Shown: piece by piece, positions 1-8,791 of the stretch
Layout of the letters: the number at the start of each line of letters is the position of its first letter
Position numbering within the stretch: position 1 is the stretch's first letter
From: Telluria beijingensis
GTDB taxonomy: Bacteria > Pseudomonadota > Gammaproteobacteria > Burkholderiales > Burkholderiaceae_D
Assembly: GCF_030770395.1 (NCBI RefSeq)
Contig: NZ_CP132480.1
Location: 973,115 to 1,037,114, forward strand
Direction of reading: 5' to 3'
Length of the DNA: 64,000 bases
Translations under genes and position numbers: made by a program
The notes under the pieces: model-generated
Seen by the model: the letters and a program-made list of their open reading frames with translations, nothing else
Databases searched by the model: none
Told to the model about the DNA's origin: nothing

Positions 1-1
1 C

Positions 2-346
2 AGAGATCTGGAGCGGCAAAAGCAGGTGCTTGAATTGTACTGTGCAAGCCAAGGCTGGACATTCGACATCATTGCCGATCTTGGCTCTGGCATGAACTAT
101 CGCAAACCGGGATTGAAACGCCTGCTCGAAGGGATTGTCGAAGGAGAGGTAGGGCGCCTGGTCCTGACGCACAAGGACCGGTTGCTTCGCTTCGGCGCAG
201 AACTCGTCTTCGCGCTATGCCAGGCGAAACAGGTCGAGGTGGTCATCATCAACCAGGGCGAGGATACCAGTTTCGAAGAGGAGCTTGCCAGCGATGTGCT
301 CGAAATCATCACTGTGTTCTCAGCCCGGCTGTATGGAAGCCGTAGT
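2..346 (+). pseudogene. IS607-family serine resolvase (TnpA) remnant
   Basis: The reading frame enters from the left edge (RDLERQKQVLELYCASQGW) and carries the catalytic-domain core of IS607-type serine recombinases: GMNYRKPGLKRLL, the LVLTHKDRLLRFGAELVF block, then DVLEIITVFSARLYGSRS. The N-terminal MerR-like DNA-binding part and the catalytic Ser would lie outside the window. The family match stops at about base 346, and the frame then runs on into sequence that is antisense to another gene, so the C-terminal helix is missing. No tnpB follows. This is a 3'-truncated, dead copy. The breakpoint falls directly against a truncated gene on the other strand, so this element or a later deletion made the junction. 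Confidence 0.8.
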
Positions 347-352
347 CACCGA

Positions 353-508
353 AACCGTGACGTAGTCGTGGCTGATCTTGCGCAGCCATTTGTCGAATGC
401 CGCGGCCGCGGCGCCTACGTCCTGCTGGTCGATGGTGTTGAGCGGTGCAACTGCGACTTCCGGCGCGCGTTCGGCGGCCCTGGACGTGGCTGGCGTGGAT
501 TCGCTCAT
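353..508 (-). pseudogene. 5' fragment of a gene downstream of vgrG, probably a T6SS effector
   Basis: An ATG at 508 lies 9 bases after the vgrG stop and reads about 52 residues (MSESTPATSRAAERAP..., then FDKWLRKISHDYVTV) before running into the resolvase remnant at about 350. Position and spacing are those of a vgrG-linked cargo or adaptor gene. The FDxWLRxxSxxYVTV stretch resembles, from memory, the N-terminal region of large RHS/PAAR-type T6SS effectors, but too little is left to be sure. Everything after the first 50 or so codons is gone, so the product cannot be functional. It could also be the start of a T6SS adaptor. Confidence 0.55.
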
Positions 509-517
509 GGTGGCTTT

Positions 518-3382
518 CTATATGACGAAACTTTTCATCATCGCGGGGGCTGATTCCGTACCGGTGCGCGGCAGCGATCCGGGCAAGCCGAGGGTGGATG
601 CGACCGGCGCCAGCAGTGCTTGCGCGCCATCTTTTTTCAGCGACTGCACCGCGCTTGCGGCTCGCTGTGCGGCTTGTGCAACGGCGCCGAGCTTGCCGGC
701 TGCTCCGTTGATACTGCCTGCCGCCGCATCGGCGCCGGCGTTAGACAGCGCCGCGGTCGGCCACTCGGTTCCCTGGCCAAAATAACTGTCTTCATCCCAC
801 GGGTCGCGCGGGTCCTTGCCGTAGCTGACCGTTGCCATCCCCATCGGCAGGCCGGCCACGCTGGCAAATCCGTCGCCATCGAGCATCCCCTGATGGATGC
901 CACCTTCGGCGTCGACAACGGTGTAGTCGCCTTGCCGGATCCCTTGCTTCTTGCCGCCTTCGAGGCTCACGTACTGGTGAACCAGGTCGAGCTGCCCCGG
1001 CGCCAGCTGCACGGGCTGCGGCAAGCTCGGCGTGCCTTCGCTCTTGGCGGGTTCGAAGCTGTGATGCGCCGCGTGTTGGACCCATTTGCCGCTGGTGCCA
1101 TGGACGATCCCCGATGCGTTCCAGCGGCTGAAGCTGGTGCCGCCGTTGATCACTACTTCTTCCTTGGCCGTGATCGTGATCCGGTTGGCGGTATGGGTGA
1201 TGTTGAGCTTGGCCAGGATGTTGACGCTGTCCTTCAGGGCGGTGATGTCGATGTCGGCGCTGGCCGCCACCAGCTTCATGCCGGCCTTGTAGGCAAACAT
1301 CCGCACCGCGTCCTTGACGCTGACGAGCAGGCTCTTGCCTGCGCTCAGGCTGGCATGTCCGCCGCTAGACAGGGCGGTGTGCTCCACGCTTATCAGGTGG
1401 GTGGAACCCTGCGTGCTGGTTTCGATGCCAGCGGGGCTGGACAAGGTCAAGTGGGGAGCCTTGAATTCCGGGAATTCGCCTTGCTCCGGCGAGCCGCCCT
1501 GGCCTCTGATCGCCTCGACCTGCTCGCGCAGCGCGACGACGACCTGGTCCTGGTCGCCGGGCTGGTGCGCCTGCGCCTGCTGCGCCGACTGGGACAGGCT
1601 GTCGTGCAATTCCTGCCCCTGCGCCATGCGCGCCAGGGTTTCTTCCATGTCGGTGATGTGGGCGCGGGCGTTGGGCCGTTCTTCGGTGCTGAGCAGCAGG
1701 CCTTGCTGCGCGCGGACCGCACCGACGCCGTCGGTGCGCAACTCGAAGCCCTGGCCGCGCGCGCCCTTGCGGCCGGCATTGTCTTCGATGCGGTTGATAT
1801 GGCCGAGGCTGAGCTGGCTGGCGAGATGGTCGCTCCTCAGCTGGGCCTGGATCTTCCCCTGCGTGTCATCCAGCACCAGATGGTTGCTGCGTCCGCCGGG
1901 CGTGTTGCCGCCCTCGGCGGTCAGCTCACGGCTCCTGAGTCCCATCAGCGCCCGCTGTTCGGGCAGCTTCCACGGCGGCATATACTGCTGGTTGTACACG
2001 GACCCGGTCACGATCGGATGGTCGGGATTACCGTCCAGCCATTGCACGATCACTTCCGATCCCACCCGCGGATGGCTGGTCAAGCCATTCTGGCCGCCGG
2101 CCCAGTTGCTGCTTACCCGTACCCAGCAACTGCCGCTCTCATTTCGATCCCAGTGAAACTTGACCTGGATGCGGCCGTATTGGTCGACGTTCAAACTTCC
2201 TTGGCCTTCCGGACCCACGACGGTGGCGGTCTGCAGGGCCAGCAGTCTGGTGTCCACGCTGTCGAAGCCGCGTCCCGGCCGCCAGGGCACGGACTTGTCA
2301 TGGCAGAGCAGGCGATTCTTGTACTCGGCGACCGTGTCCTTGCCCTGCAGGTAATTGTTGCTCGCGTCGTGATGCACTTCCACGATCAGGAATTCGCTGT
2401 TCTCGCCTTGGCTGAAATGGCCGAGCAGCCTGAATGACCTGCCTGCGGCAACGCGACGGTTGTTGCCTCGCGCTTCGACCAGCTTGCCGAGGGCTTCGAT
2501 TTCTTCCATGCGCAGGCGTGCAAGCTGGTCGGCGCCGGACTGGTGCCTGAAGCCATAGTGCCCCTCGTAGCTGTGCACTTCCAGCTGTGGAATACTGCCT
2601 TGCTCGTTGATGGTGACGATGTCCGCGTGTACCGGGCGCGGATTCTTGAAGTCGAAGCCGCTCACCGCCGCTTGGCCGGACGCCCACCGGCGCGCTGGAC
2701 TCCAGTCGCCGATCGCGTCGTCCTCGATCGCGCCGTCGGCGCGGTGGAAGCGGATGCCGGGCCCTGGCCCGTCGATCGGCGCCGCGGCGCGGGTGTCGTC
2801 GCAGACCCTGAGCGTATGGCCTTCGTCGCTGTGCTCGTACCAATAGCTGTAGCCTGCCGCCTCCCAGCGCCGGCACAGGTAATTGTGATCGGTCTCGTCC
2901 CATTGCGTGGACATCGTGAGCTGCGGCTGCTCGCCAGCGACTTTCCATTCCCACTCGGGCAGGCGGCGGTAGCCGGCAAAGATGGTCTCCGCCTGTTCGC
3001 GCAGGGTTTGCGCATGGAACAAGCGGTTGTTCCGGCGCAGGCGGGTGTACGCCAGCCATGGCTTCAGGACGGCTTCATAGAAAGCCACGCCGCCGTCGGT
3101 CTTGACCAGCGTGAACGAGGCAACATAACCGGTGAATGGACGCAGGCTCCCGTCAGCCTGCACCAGCGAGACGCACAGCAGCTTGCCGTGCATTGCCTCG
3201 AGTTCGATCCCGGCGTCGTCGCTCAGGAGTTCTACCCTGAATTCGAAGTCGCGCGACACGTACTCCGAGCCGACGAAGCGGTTCACCATCAGTTTTGCTT
3301 GCGGGCCGTCGTTTCTCGGGAACGACAAACGCAGCAGGCGGGTGAATTGATGAGTTTCCAGCAAGGCTTGCAGGTGGGTCAT
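518..3382 (-). CDS. vgrG: type VI secretion system tip protein VgrG
   Basis: A spike protein at the tip of the T6SS needle, 954 residues from this start. The gp27-like N-terminal part (SFPRNDGPQAKLMVNRFVG..., then VRVSSNWAGGQNGLTSHPRVG) leads to the gp5-like OB fold (GSEVIVQWLDGNPDHPIVTG). After that come a DUF2345 region with regular beta repeats (SLSAGKSLLVSVKDAVRMF, ITITAKEEVVINGG) and a long C-terminal extension rich in Ala and Gly, which often carries or binds cargo. I chose the ATG at 3382 because AGGA sits 8 bases upstream; a GTG at 3424 would add 14 residues without a good ribosome binding site. No other T6SS gene is visible, so this is an orphan or satellite vgrG whose downstream cargo gene is truncated. 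Confidence 0.93.
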   Translation of the reverse strand: MTHLQALLETHQFTRLLRLSFPRNDGPQAKLMVNRFVGSEYVSRDFEFRVELLSDDAGIELEAMHGKLLCVSLVQADGSLRPFTGYVASFTLVKTDGGVAFYEAVLKPWLAYTRLRRNNRLFHAQTLREQAETIFAGYRRLPEWEWKVAGEQPQLTMSTQWDETDHNYLCRRWEAAGYSYWYEHSDEGHTLRVCDDTRAAAPIDGPGPGIRFHRADGAIEDDAIGDWSPARRWASGQAAVSGFDFKNPRPVHADIVTINEQGSIPQLEVHSYEGHYGFRHQSGADQLARLRMEEIEALGKLVEARGNNRRVAAGRSFRLLGHFSQGENSEFLIVEVHHDASNNYLQGKDTVAEYKNRLLCHDKSVPWRPGRGFDSVDTRLLALQTATVVGPEGQGSLNVDQYGRIQVKFHWDRNESGSCWVRVSSNWAGGQNGLTSHPRVGSEVIVQWLDGNPDHPIVTGSVYNQQYMPPWKLPEQRALMGLRSRELTAEGGNTPGGRSNHLVLDDTQGKIQAQLRSDHLASQLSLGHINRIEDNAGRKGARGQGFELRTDGVGAVRAQQGLLLSTEERPNARAHITDMEETLARMAQGQELHDSLSQSAQQAQAHQPGDQDQVVVALREQVEAIRGQGGSPEQGEFPEFKAPHLTLSSPAGIETSTQGSTHLISVEHTALSSGGHASLSAGKSLLVSVKDAVRMFAYKAGMKLVAASADIDITALKDSVNILAKLNITHTANRITITAKEEVVINGGTSFSRWNASGIVHGTSGKWVQHAAHHSFEPAKSEGTPSLPQPVQLAPGQLDLVHQYVSLEGGKKQGIRQGDYTVVDAEGGIHQGMLDGDGFASVAGLPMGMATVSYGKDPRDPWDEDSYFGQGTEWPTAALSNAGADAAAGSINGAAGKLGAVAQAAQRAASAVQSLKKDGAQALLAPVASTLGLPGSLPRTGTESAPAMMKSFVI

Positions 3383-3498
3383 CGCAGTCGTCCTGAAGTC
3401 GGTTGAGTGCGTCTGAACGGGCACCGAACTTCTTGACTGTATTCACTAATTTGCGCTTAGCCGATGACAAAACGCAAGTTCCTGCAAGGTCGCGCCGC

Positions 3499-3861
3499 TC
3501 AGCAGCTACCCAGCTTCCACACCAGCTTGTCCCGGCCTTTTTCGAGCAACTGCACCTCGACCCCATCCTTTGCCGAGCGCGTGATCACGACCGAGCGCCC
3601 GAAATAGCCATACTCCGTCTTGAGCGACTCCTTGCCTTCGGTCTGCTTGACCTCGGCCCGGTCGATCTGCAGCCGCAGGTTCTGCAGGATCTGTGCATCC
3701 GGCCAGCGTGCCGACAGGGCGACGTGGCGGGTGCGGTCATCTTTATTGGCTTCGGGATAGCGCCGTTCGCAGGCGGCGGCCGTGCCAGTCTGCATCAGCA
3801 AGGCCAGGCACAGCAGAAGCCCAGGCGCCAGCCGGGCAGGAACGAAAAACGGGACAGTCAT
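3499..3861 (-). CDS. small exported protein of unknown function
   Basis: 120 residues. The ATG at 3861 gives a typical signal peptide (MTVPFFVPARLAPGLLLCLA... ending near GTAAAC). The mature part has one Cys directly after the cleavage region and one at the very C-terminus (WKLGSC), which could form a disulfide. The rest is a mixed alpha/beta domain without a motif I recognise. It starts 28 bases after the stop of the upstream histidine kinase gene on the same strand, so it may be the last gene of that unit. An earlier in-frame start at 3921 would destroy the signal peptide and overlap the kinase, so I rejected it. Confidence 0.6.
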   Translation of the reverse strand: MTVPFFVPARLAPGLLLCLALLMQTGTAAACERRYPEANKDDRTRHVALSARWPDAQILQNLRLQIDRAEVKQTEGKESLKTEYGYFGRSVVITRSAKDGVEVQLLEKGRDKLVWKLGSC

Positions 3862-3889
3862 GGAATCTTGTTCGAAGTGGACGACCCGC

Positions 3890-5443
3890 TCATCGTAACA
3901 GCAGCCGCAACTGCTCCACATCGATCGGCTTGGTCAGATGATGATCGAACCCCGCGTCCAGCGCCAGCGTCCGGTCCTTGTCCTGGCCCCAGCCGGTGGC
4001 GGCGATGAGCGTCGTGTCCAGGCCGGCGGGCAGGGCGCGCAGGCGGCGCGCGAGTTCATAGCCGTTGTAGTCCGGCAGCCCGATATCGAGCAGGGCCACG
4101 TGCGGCGCGAATTCGGCCGCCAGTTCCAGCGCGGCGGTGGCGGTGTGCGCCATGCGCGTCTCGCAGCCGAACAGTTCCAGCGCCAGCGCCATGGTCTCCG
4201 CGGTGTCGAGACTGTCGTCCACTACCAGCACCCGCAGCGGCGCGGCCAGCGCCGCCGGCGCCACCGTCTCTTCGCGCGCGGCGCAGCCGGCCACGAGCGG
4301 CAGGCGCAGCGTGAATTCGCTGCCCAGCCCCGGCCCGGCGCTGTCGACCAGGATTTCGCCGCCATGCAGGTCGACGATGCCGCGCGCCAGCGCCAGCCCG
4401 ATGCCCAGGCCGCCGCGGGCGCGGTCGAGCGCCGGCTCGAGCTGGGCGAACAGGTTGAAGACGGCGCCCAGGGCGTCGGCCGGGATGCCGATCCCGTTGT
4501 CGCGCACGCGCAGTTCGGCATGGCCGTCCTCGCAGGCGAGTTCGACGTCGATGCGGCCACCGTCCGGCGTGTACTTGGCGGCGTTGGCCAGCAGGTTGAT
4601 GACGACCTGAGCCAGGCGGGTGGCGTCGCCGTCGACCACCAGCGGCGTGTCCTGGACCGCCAGGCGCAGGGTATGGCGCGCCGCCGCCATGGTCGCGGCC
4701 ATGTCCTGGACGGCGCTGCGCACCAGCGGGGCCAGGTCGACCGGCGTGCGCCGCAGCTGCATCCGGTTCTGGGTGATGCGCGAGACGTCCATCAGGTCGT
4801 CCACCAGCCGCGTCAGGTGGCGCAGTTGGCGGTCGAAGGCCTGCAGCAGGCGCTCGTCGCCGATATTGCCATGCTTGAGCCGGAGCACGTCGAGCGCGCT
4901 GCGCATCGGCGCCAGCGGGTTGCGCAACTCGTGCGACAGCGTGGCCAGGAATTCGTCCTTGCGGCGGTCGGCCGCCGTCAGCTGCAGGTTCAGCGCCTGC
5001 AACTGCAGGTCGGCCGCGCGGCTCGCCTCGAGCGCTTCCTCGGCCACCTTGCGCGCATCGAGCAGCGCGTGTTCGTAGGCGTGGCGCTGGCTCGACCTGA
5101 ACACCGCCCAGTGGTCGATCGCCGTGTCGCCATCGCGCCGGCGCACGATATTGACCAGCACCGGGATGCGCCTGGCGTCGGCAGCGAGCAGGTCGAGCTG
5201 CACCTCGTAGACCGTGCCCTCGAGCTGCAGTAGCGGTGCGCAGCGGGTGTGATGGAACAGGCGTGCGCCCACCGACATCAGGTCGCAGAAGCGCACTTTG
5301 CCGGCCAGGGCGCCGGCCTCCATTCCCAGCCAGGCGTGCAGCGTGCCATTCGCGTGCAGGATCAGGCCATCGGCATCGGTCGCTACCAATCCGCACGCCG
5401 CGTGTTCATACAGAGCATCGGCGGCGGGCGGCGGGGCATTCAT
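3890..5443 (-). CDS. PAS-domain hybrid histidine kinase
   Basis: 517 residues, with no membrane segment and so cytoplasmic. An N-terminal PAS domain (about 10-120: AACGLVATDADGLILHANGT) is followed by a coiled linker, HisKA with the phosphorylatable His171 (FLATLSHELRNPLAPM), a HATPase domain with N box NLLANAAKYTPDGG and G boxes DNGIGIP and GGLGIGL, and a C-terminal receiver (about 403-517) with VVDDS, phosphoacceptor Asp453 (LLDIGLP) and the Lys of TKP. The start lies 6 bases after the stop of the upstream RsbQ-like hydrolase gene and lacks a clear Shine-Dalgarno, which suggests translational coupling. The pairing suggests that the hydrolase supplies or modifies a ligand for the PAS domain, as RsbQ does for RsbP. 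No separate response regulator with an output domain is next to it. Confidence 0.9.
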   Translation of the reverse strand: MNAPPPAADALYEHAACGLVATDADGLILHANGTLHAWLGMEAGALAGKVRFCDLMSVGARLFHHTRCAPLLQLEGTVYEVQLDLLAADARRIPVLVNIVRRRDGDTAIDHWAVFRSSQRHAYEHALLDARKVAEEALEASRAADLQLQALNLQLTAADRRKDEFLATLSHELRNPLAPMRSALDVLRLKHGNIGDERLLQAFDRQLRHLTRLVDDLMDVSRITQNRMQLRRTPVDLAPLVRSAVQDMAATMAAARHTLRLAVQDTPLVVDGDATRLAQVVINLLANAAKYTPDGGRIDVELACEDGHAELRVRDNGIGIPADALGAVFNLFAQLEPALDRARGGLGIGLALARGIVDLHGGEILVDSAGPGLGSEFTLRLPLVAGCAAREETVAPAALAAPLRVLVVDDSLDTAETMALALELFGCETRMAHTATAALELAAEFAPHVALLDIGLPDYNGYELARRLRALPAGLDTTLIAATGWGQDKDRTLALDAGFDHHLTKPIDVEQLRLLLR

Positions 5444-5449
5444 GATGGA

Positions 5450-6253
5450 CTAGCGCAGCGTCTGCGCGAGGAAGACGTCGATCGCGCGCGAACTGGCCGA
5501 TGGCGCGCTCATGTGGGGGCAGTGGCCGACATTCTCGATCAGCGCCAGGCTGCTGGAGGGCAGGTGCCGGTGCAGCCACTCGCCCACCGTGCGCGGAGCG
5601 ATGAGGTCGTCGGTGCATTGCAGGATCAGGGCCGGCACCGTCGACTTCGGCACGTCGTCGCGATGGTCGGAGAGGAAGGTGACGCCGGCGAAGTGGCGGG
5701 CGATCTCGGGATCGTTGCGGCAGAAGCTGGTGGTGAGCTCTTCGCGCAGGTCGGGCCGGTTGGGCGCGCCCATGATGGCGGGGGCCAGTTGCTGCGACCA
5801 GGCGATGAAATTATCGTCCATGGTGTCGAGCAGCTCGCGGATGTCGCCGCGGCTGAAGCCGCCGACGTAGTCGCCGTCGTTGATGTAGCAGGGCGACGGT
5901 CCGATCATGACCTGGGCCGCGAAGCGCTTCGGCGCGGCGATCGTGGCCAGCATCCCGATCATCGCGCTCACCGAGTGGCCCACAAAAATCACCGGGCCGG
6001 TCGCGCATTCGTCGATGATCTCGAGCAGGTCCTCGGCATGGGCGTGCAGCGAGGCGTAGCGGGTGCGGTCGTAGGCGGCCAGGGTCGAGCCGCCGCTGCC
6101 GACCAGGTCGTAAATGATGGTGCGGAAACGGCCCTGGAAGGCGGGCGTCAGGAAGCGCCACATGGTCTGGTCGCAACCGAAACCGTGGGCGAACACCATC
6201 GTCGCCGCTCCCTCGCCGGCCACATGCACGTTGTTGCGAATCAGGACAGACAT
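5450..6253 (-). CDS. RsbQ/KAI2-like alpha/beta hydrolase
   Basis: 267 residues, the normal length for RsbQ. The catalytic triad is visible: Ser94 in VGHSVSAMIG, Asp215 in TDDLIAP and His244 in NVGHCPHM. The oxyanion region FAHGFGCDQTMW and the GHCPHM motif match RsbQ of Bacillus and the plant KAI2/D14 receptors closely. In Bacillus RsbQ is needed for energy-stress signalling through the PAS phosphatase RsbP, apparently by handling a small hydrophobic molecule. Here the gene is first in a unit with a PAS histidine kinase 6 bases downstream, so a parallel signalling role is likely. The natural ligand is unknown. The 99-base AT-rich gap upstream (6254-6352) probably holds the promoter. Confidence 0.85.
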   Translation of the reverse strand: MSVLIRNNVHVAGEGAATMVFAHGFGCDQTMWRFLTPAFQGRFRTIIYDLVGSGGSTLAAYDRTRYASLHAHAEDLLEIIDECATGPVIFVGHSVSAMIGMLATIAAPKRFAAQVMIGPSPCYINDGDYVGGFSRGDIRELLDTMDDNFIAWSQQLAPAIMGAPNRPDLREELTTSFCRNDPEIARHFAGVTFLSDHRDDVPKSTVPALILQCTDDLIAPRTVGEWLHRHLPSSSLALIENVGHCPHMSAPSASSRAIDVFLAQTLR

Positions 6254-6352
6254 GGACGGGTTTTAATAATTATTGTGCTGCAATGCATTAAAAATAACAC
6301 CGATTAGCGGCAAAGTCAGCAATATCAGCATGCCCGCGGCATGGAATGTGGT

Positions 6353-7705
6353 TCAATTGCGATCGTCTTCGTCACCAGAGCGGGTCAATTGCGGTATGAC
6401 CTTGACCAGCAGGATGCGCGGCCCGTTCATCTTCTTGACCACCACGTCGAATTGCGGGAAGGCGATGCGCTGGCCCTGCTTGGGAATGTCGCCCAGTTTT
6501 TCCATCAGCAGGCCGCCGACCGACTCCACGTCTTCCAGTCCCATCTGCTCGTTGTCGATGTCGATCCCCAGCAGGCGCTCGAGCGAGAAGATCGGCAGGC
6601 TGGCCTTGCCGATATACGTGCCGTCGGCCTGCTTGAGCCAGTCGTTCTCGTTCATCCGGAACTCGTCGCGGATCTCGCCCACCATCGCCCCCAGCAGGTT
6701 GTCCAGGGTGACGAAGCCGACCGGGCGCTTGCCCTTCTCGCCGATCAGGGCGAAGTGCGGCGCGCCGCCGCGGAAGCGCCGGAAGATGTCCTGGGCCGGG
6801 GTGCGCGCCGAGATCGATTCGACCGGGCGCAGGAATTGCGTCAGGTCGGTCACCGGGCGGCCCGCCTGCTGCGCGAAATACAGGTCCTTCAGGTGGATGA
6901 CGCCCAGCACCTCTTCGCCTTCGGCGTCGAAATACGGGTAGCGCGAAAAGCGGTTGCGGCGCACGGTTTCCAGGTTCTGTTCCAGCGAGCGGCTGGCGTA
7001 CAGGGCGCTGACCTCGTTGATCGGTCGCATCAGCTCGGACACCTGCAGCGTGCCGAAATCGAGCGAGTGCGCCAGGATATTGCGGGCGTCGTGGGTGATC
7101 TGTTCGCCCGGCGTGGTGGTGTTGGTATTGGTGCGCAGGATGAGCTTGAGCTCGTCGAGAGAGTAATGGGTGTCGTGGCCGCCGGCGCCGGCCAGGCCGG
7201 CCATGCGCAGCACGCCGTTGGCGCTGGCATTCAACACATAGATTGCCGGGTACATCGCCCAGTAGAAGGCGTACAGCGGCATGGCGCACCACAGGGCCAC
7301 CGATTCCGGCAGCCTGATCGCCAGCGACTTGGGCGCCAGTTCGCCGACCACGATGTGCAGGAAGGAGATCACCGAGAATGCCACCACGAACGACACGCCG
7401 TGGATCAGTTCCTCGGAGGTGACGCCGACGAAGGCGAACACCGGCTCGAGCAGGCTGGCGAAGGCCGGTTCGCCGACCCAGCCCAGGCCCAGCGAGGCCA
7501 GGGTGATGCCGAGCTGGCAGGCCGACAGGTAGGCGTCGAGCTGGCCGTGGACCGTGGCCAGGATGCGTCCGCGCAGGCCGGTGGTCTTGGCGATCGCGCG
7601 CACGCGGGTCTTGCGCAGCGTGACGATACTGAATTCGGCCGCCACGAAGAAGCCGTTCAGCGCCACCAAAAAGAAGGCGAGAACGACGAATAAAAAGTTT
7701 TCCAT
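6353..7705 (-). CDS. HlyC/CorC (CNNM-like) family membrane protein
   Basis: 450 residues. The N-terminal DUF21 domain has about four membrane segments (ENFLFVVLAFFLVALNGFFVAAEFS, then ACQLGITLASLGLGWVGEPA). A pair of CBS domains follows (about 215-340, including HLKDLYFAQQ and GKRPVGFVTLDNLLGAMVG) and then a C-terminal CorC_HlyC domain (SLPIFSLERLLGID... to the end). Members are transporters or regulators of Mg2+/Co2+ or polyamine export (PaeA/YtfL type) in the inner membrane; which substrate applies here cannot be read from sequence. The gene stands alone, upstream of the hydrolase-kinase pair on the same strand and separated from it by an AT-rich gap. Confidence 0.9.
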   Translation of the reverse strand: MENFLFVVLAFFLVALNGFFVAAEFSIVTLRKTRVRAIAKTTGLRGRILATVHGQLDAYLSACQLGITLASLGLGWVGEPAFASLLEPVFAFVGVTSEELIHGVSFVVAFSVISFLHIVVGELAPKSLAIRLPESVALWCAMPLYAFYWAMYPAIYVLNASANGVLRMAGLAGAGGHDTHYSLDELKLILRTNTNTTTPGEQITHDARNILAHSLDFGTLQVSELMRPINEVSALYASRSLEQNLETVRRNRFSRYPYFDAEGEEVLGVIHLKDLYFAQQAGRPVTDLTQFLRPVESISARTPAQDIFRRFRGGAPHFALIGEKGKRPVGFVTLDNLLGAMVGEIRDEFRMNENDWLKQADGTYIGKASLPIFSLERLLGIDIDNEQMGLEDVESVGGLLMEKLGDIPKQGQRIAFPQFDVVVKKMNGPRILLVKVIPQLTRSGDEDDRN

Positions 7706-7763
7706 ACCAGTTTTGTATTAACAAAAGGCAAAGCCAACGGCCATTGTACAGCGCAAGCCGTGT

Positions 7764-8672
7764 TTACTCCTCCGCCAGGGTCTCCTTGTGCACGGCCGCC
7801 AGGATCGCCTCGACCGCCGGATGCTTGATCTTGCGTTCGTTCGAGATCGCATAGAAGTGCTCGCGCACCTCGGGCACCCGGCCTACCAGTTCGGCGCCGA
7901 GCTGGACCTTGATGTCGGCGGCCGGCGCCGCCGGCGTGAAGAACAGGCCCAGCCCGCGGCGGCCGAAGGTGTTGAGCAGGGCATTGTCCTCGAACTCACC
8001 CACGATATCCGGCCGGATCGCGTGGCGCTCGAACCAGTCGTCGATCTTGCCGCGCAGCGCATTGTTGCGGGTCGGGAGCAGGATCGGGGCGCCGTGCAGC
8101 GAGGCCGGGAAATCCTTGCGGTAGTTGCGCGCCAGGCTAGGTGCGCCGACCACGAACATCTCGTTCTCGGACAGCAGGTGGCTGAACACGCGCAGGGTGG
8201 TCCCGGTCGGCACCGCGCGGTCGGTCAGCACCACGTCGAGCTTGTGCAGGGCCAGGTCGCCCAGCAGGCTTTCGTATTCGTCCTCATGGCAGACCAGGCG
8301 GACTGGAATGGCGAGCTGGGTCGTCACCTCGAGCAGGCGGTAGGCGGTGAACTTGGGCAGCGAATCCGAAATGCCGACCGCAAGCCGGATGCGGGCGCTG
8401 TCCGAGGCGTCCAGCGCCTCCTGCATCTGCTCGCCCAGCAGGAAGATCTGGTCGGCATACGACAGCGCCAGGCGGCCGGCCTCGGTCAGGTTCAGGCGCC
8501 GGCCCTGCTGGTTGAACAAAGCCTTGCCAAAAGCCTGCTCGAGCAGGGTAAGCTGTGTACTGACAGTCTGGATTGCCAGGCCAAGGCGTTCGGCGGCGCG
8601 CGTGATGCTGCCTTCCTTGGCGACCACCCAGAAGTAATAGAGATGGCGAAAATTGGGTGGCGCGTGGTTCAT
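7764..8672 (-). CDS. LysR-family regulator, NhaR-like
   Basis: 302 residues. The N-terminal winged helix-turn-helix (FRHLYYFWVVAKEGSITRAA, then QTVSTQLTLLEQAFGKALF) starts with the HLYYFW signature typical of NhaR, the activator of the Na+/H+ antiporter gene nhaA in enterics. A LysR substrate-binding domain follows. No nhaA is adjacent. The gene is divergent from the TerC-like/TerD cluster, with 119 bases between the two starts, so that cluster is the obvious target and the regulator may answer to ion, pH or envelope stress. NhaR-like is a subgroup call; the actual inducer is unknown. Confidence 0.85.
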   Translation of the reverse strand: MNHAPPNFRHLYYFWVVAKEGSITRAAERLGLAIQTVSTQLTLLEQAFGKALFNQQGRRLNLTEAGRLALSYADQIFLLGEQMQEALDASDSARIRLAVGISDSLPKFTAYRLLEVTTQLAIPVRLVCHEDEYESLLGDLALHKLDVVLTDRAVPTGTTLRVFSHLLSENEMFVVGAPSLARNYRKDFPASLHGAPILLPTRNNALRGKIDDWFERHAIRPDIVGEFEDNALLNTFGRRGLGLFFTPAAPAADIKVQLGAELVGRVPEVREHFYAISNERKIKHPAVEAILAAVHKETLAEE

Positions 8673-8791
8673 GTCTTCTGTTTTTCGGAAGTAATATTTC
8701 GATTATCTTCGCTTTTTCAGTAAGAGCCAAGCTTATACAATGCAGTCCGCCGACACCGTTGGCGCATAACTTTTATAAGAGGGAAAAACTT

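Noticed and set aside
620..2437. 605-codon plus-strand frame opposite vgrG
   Set aside because: It is the antisense shadow of vgrG; no domain is readable, and high GC keeps the frame open.
8690..8720. ATTTCGATTATC as another copy of the TetR motif
   Set aside because: Matches only part of one half-site and has no symmetry; likely promoter AT-richness.
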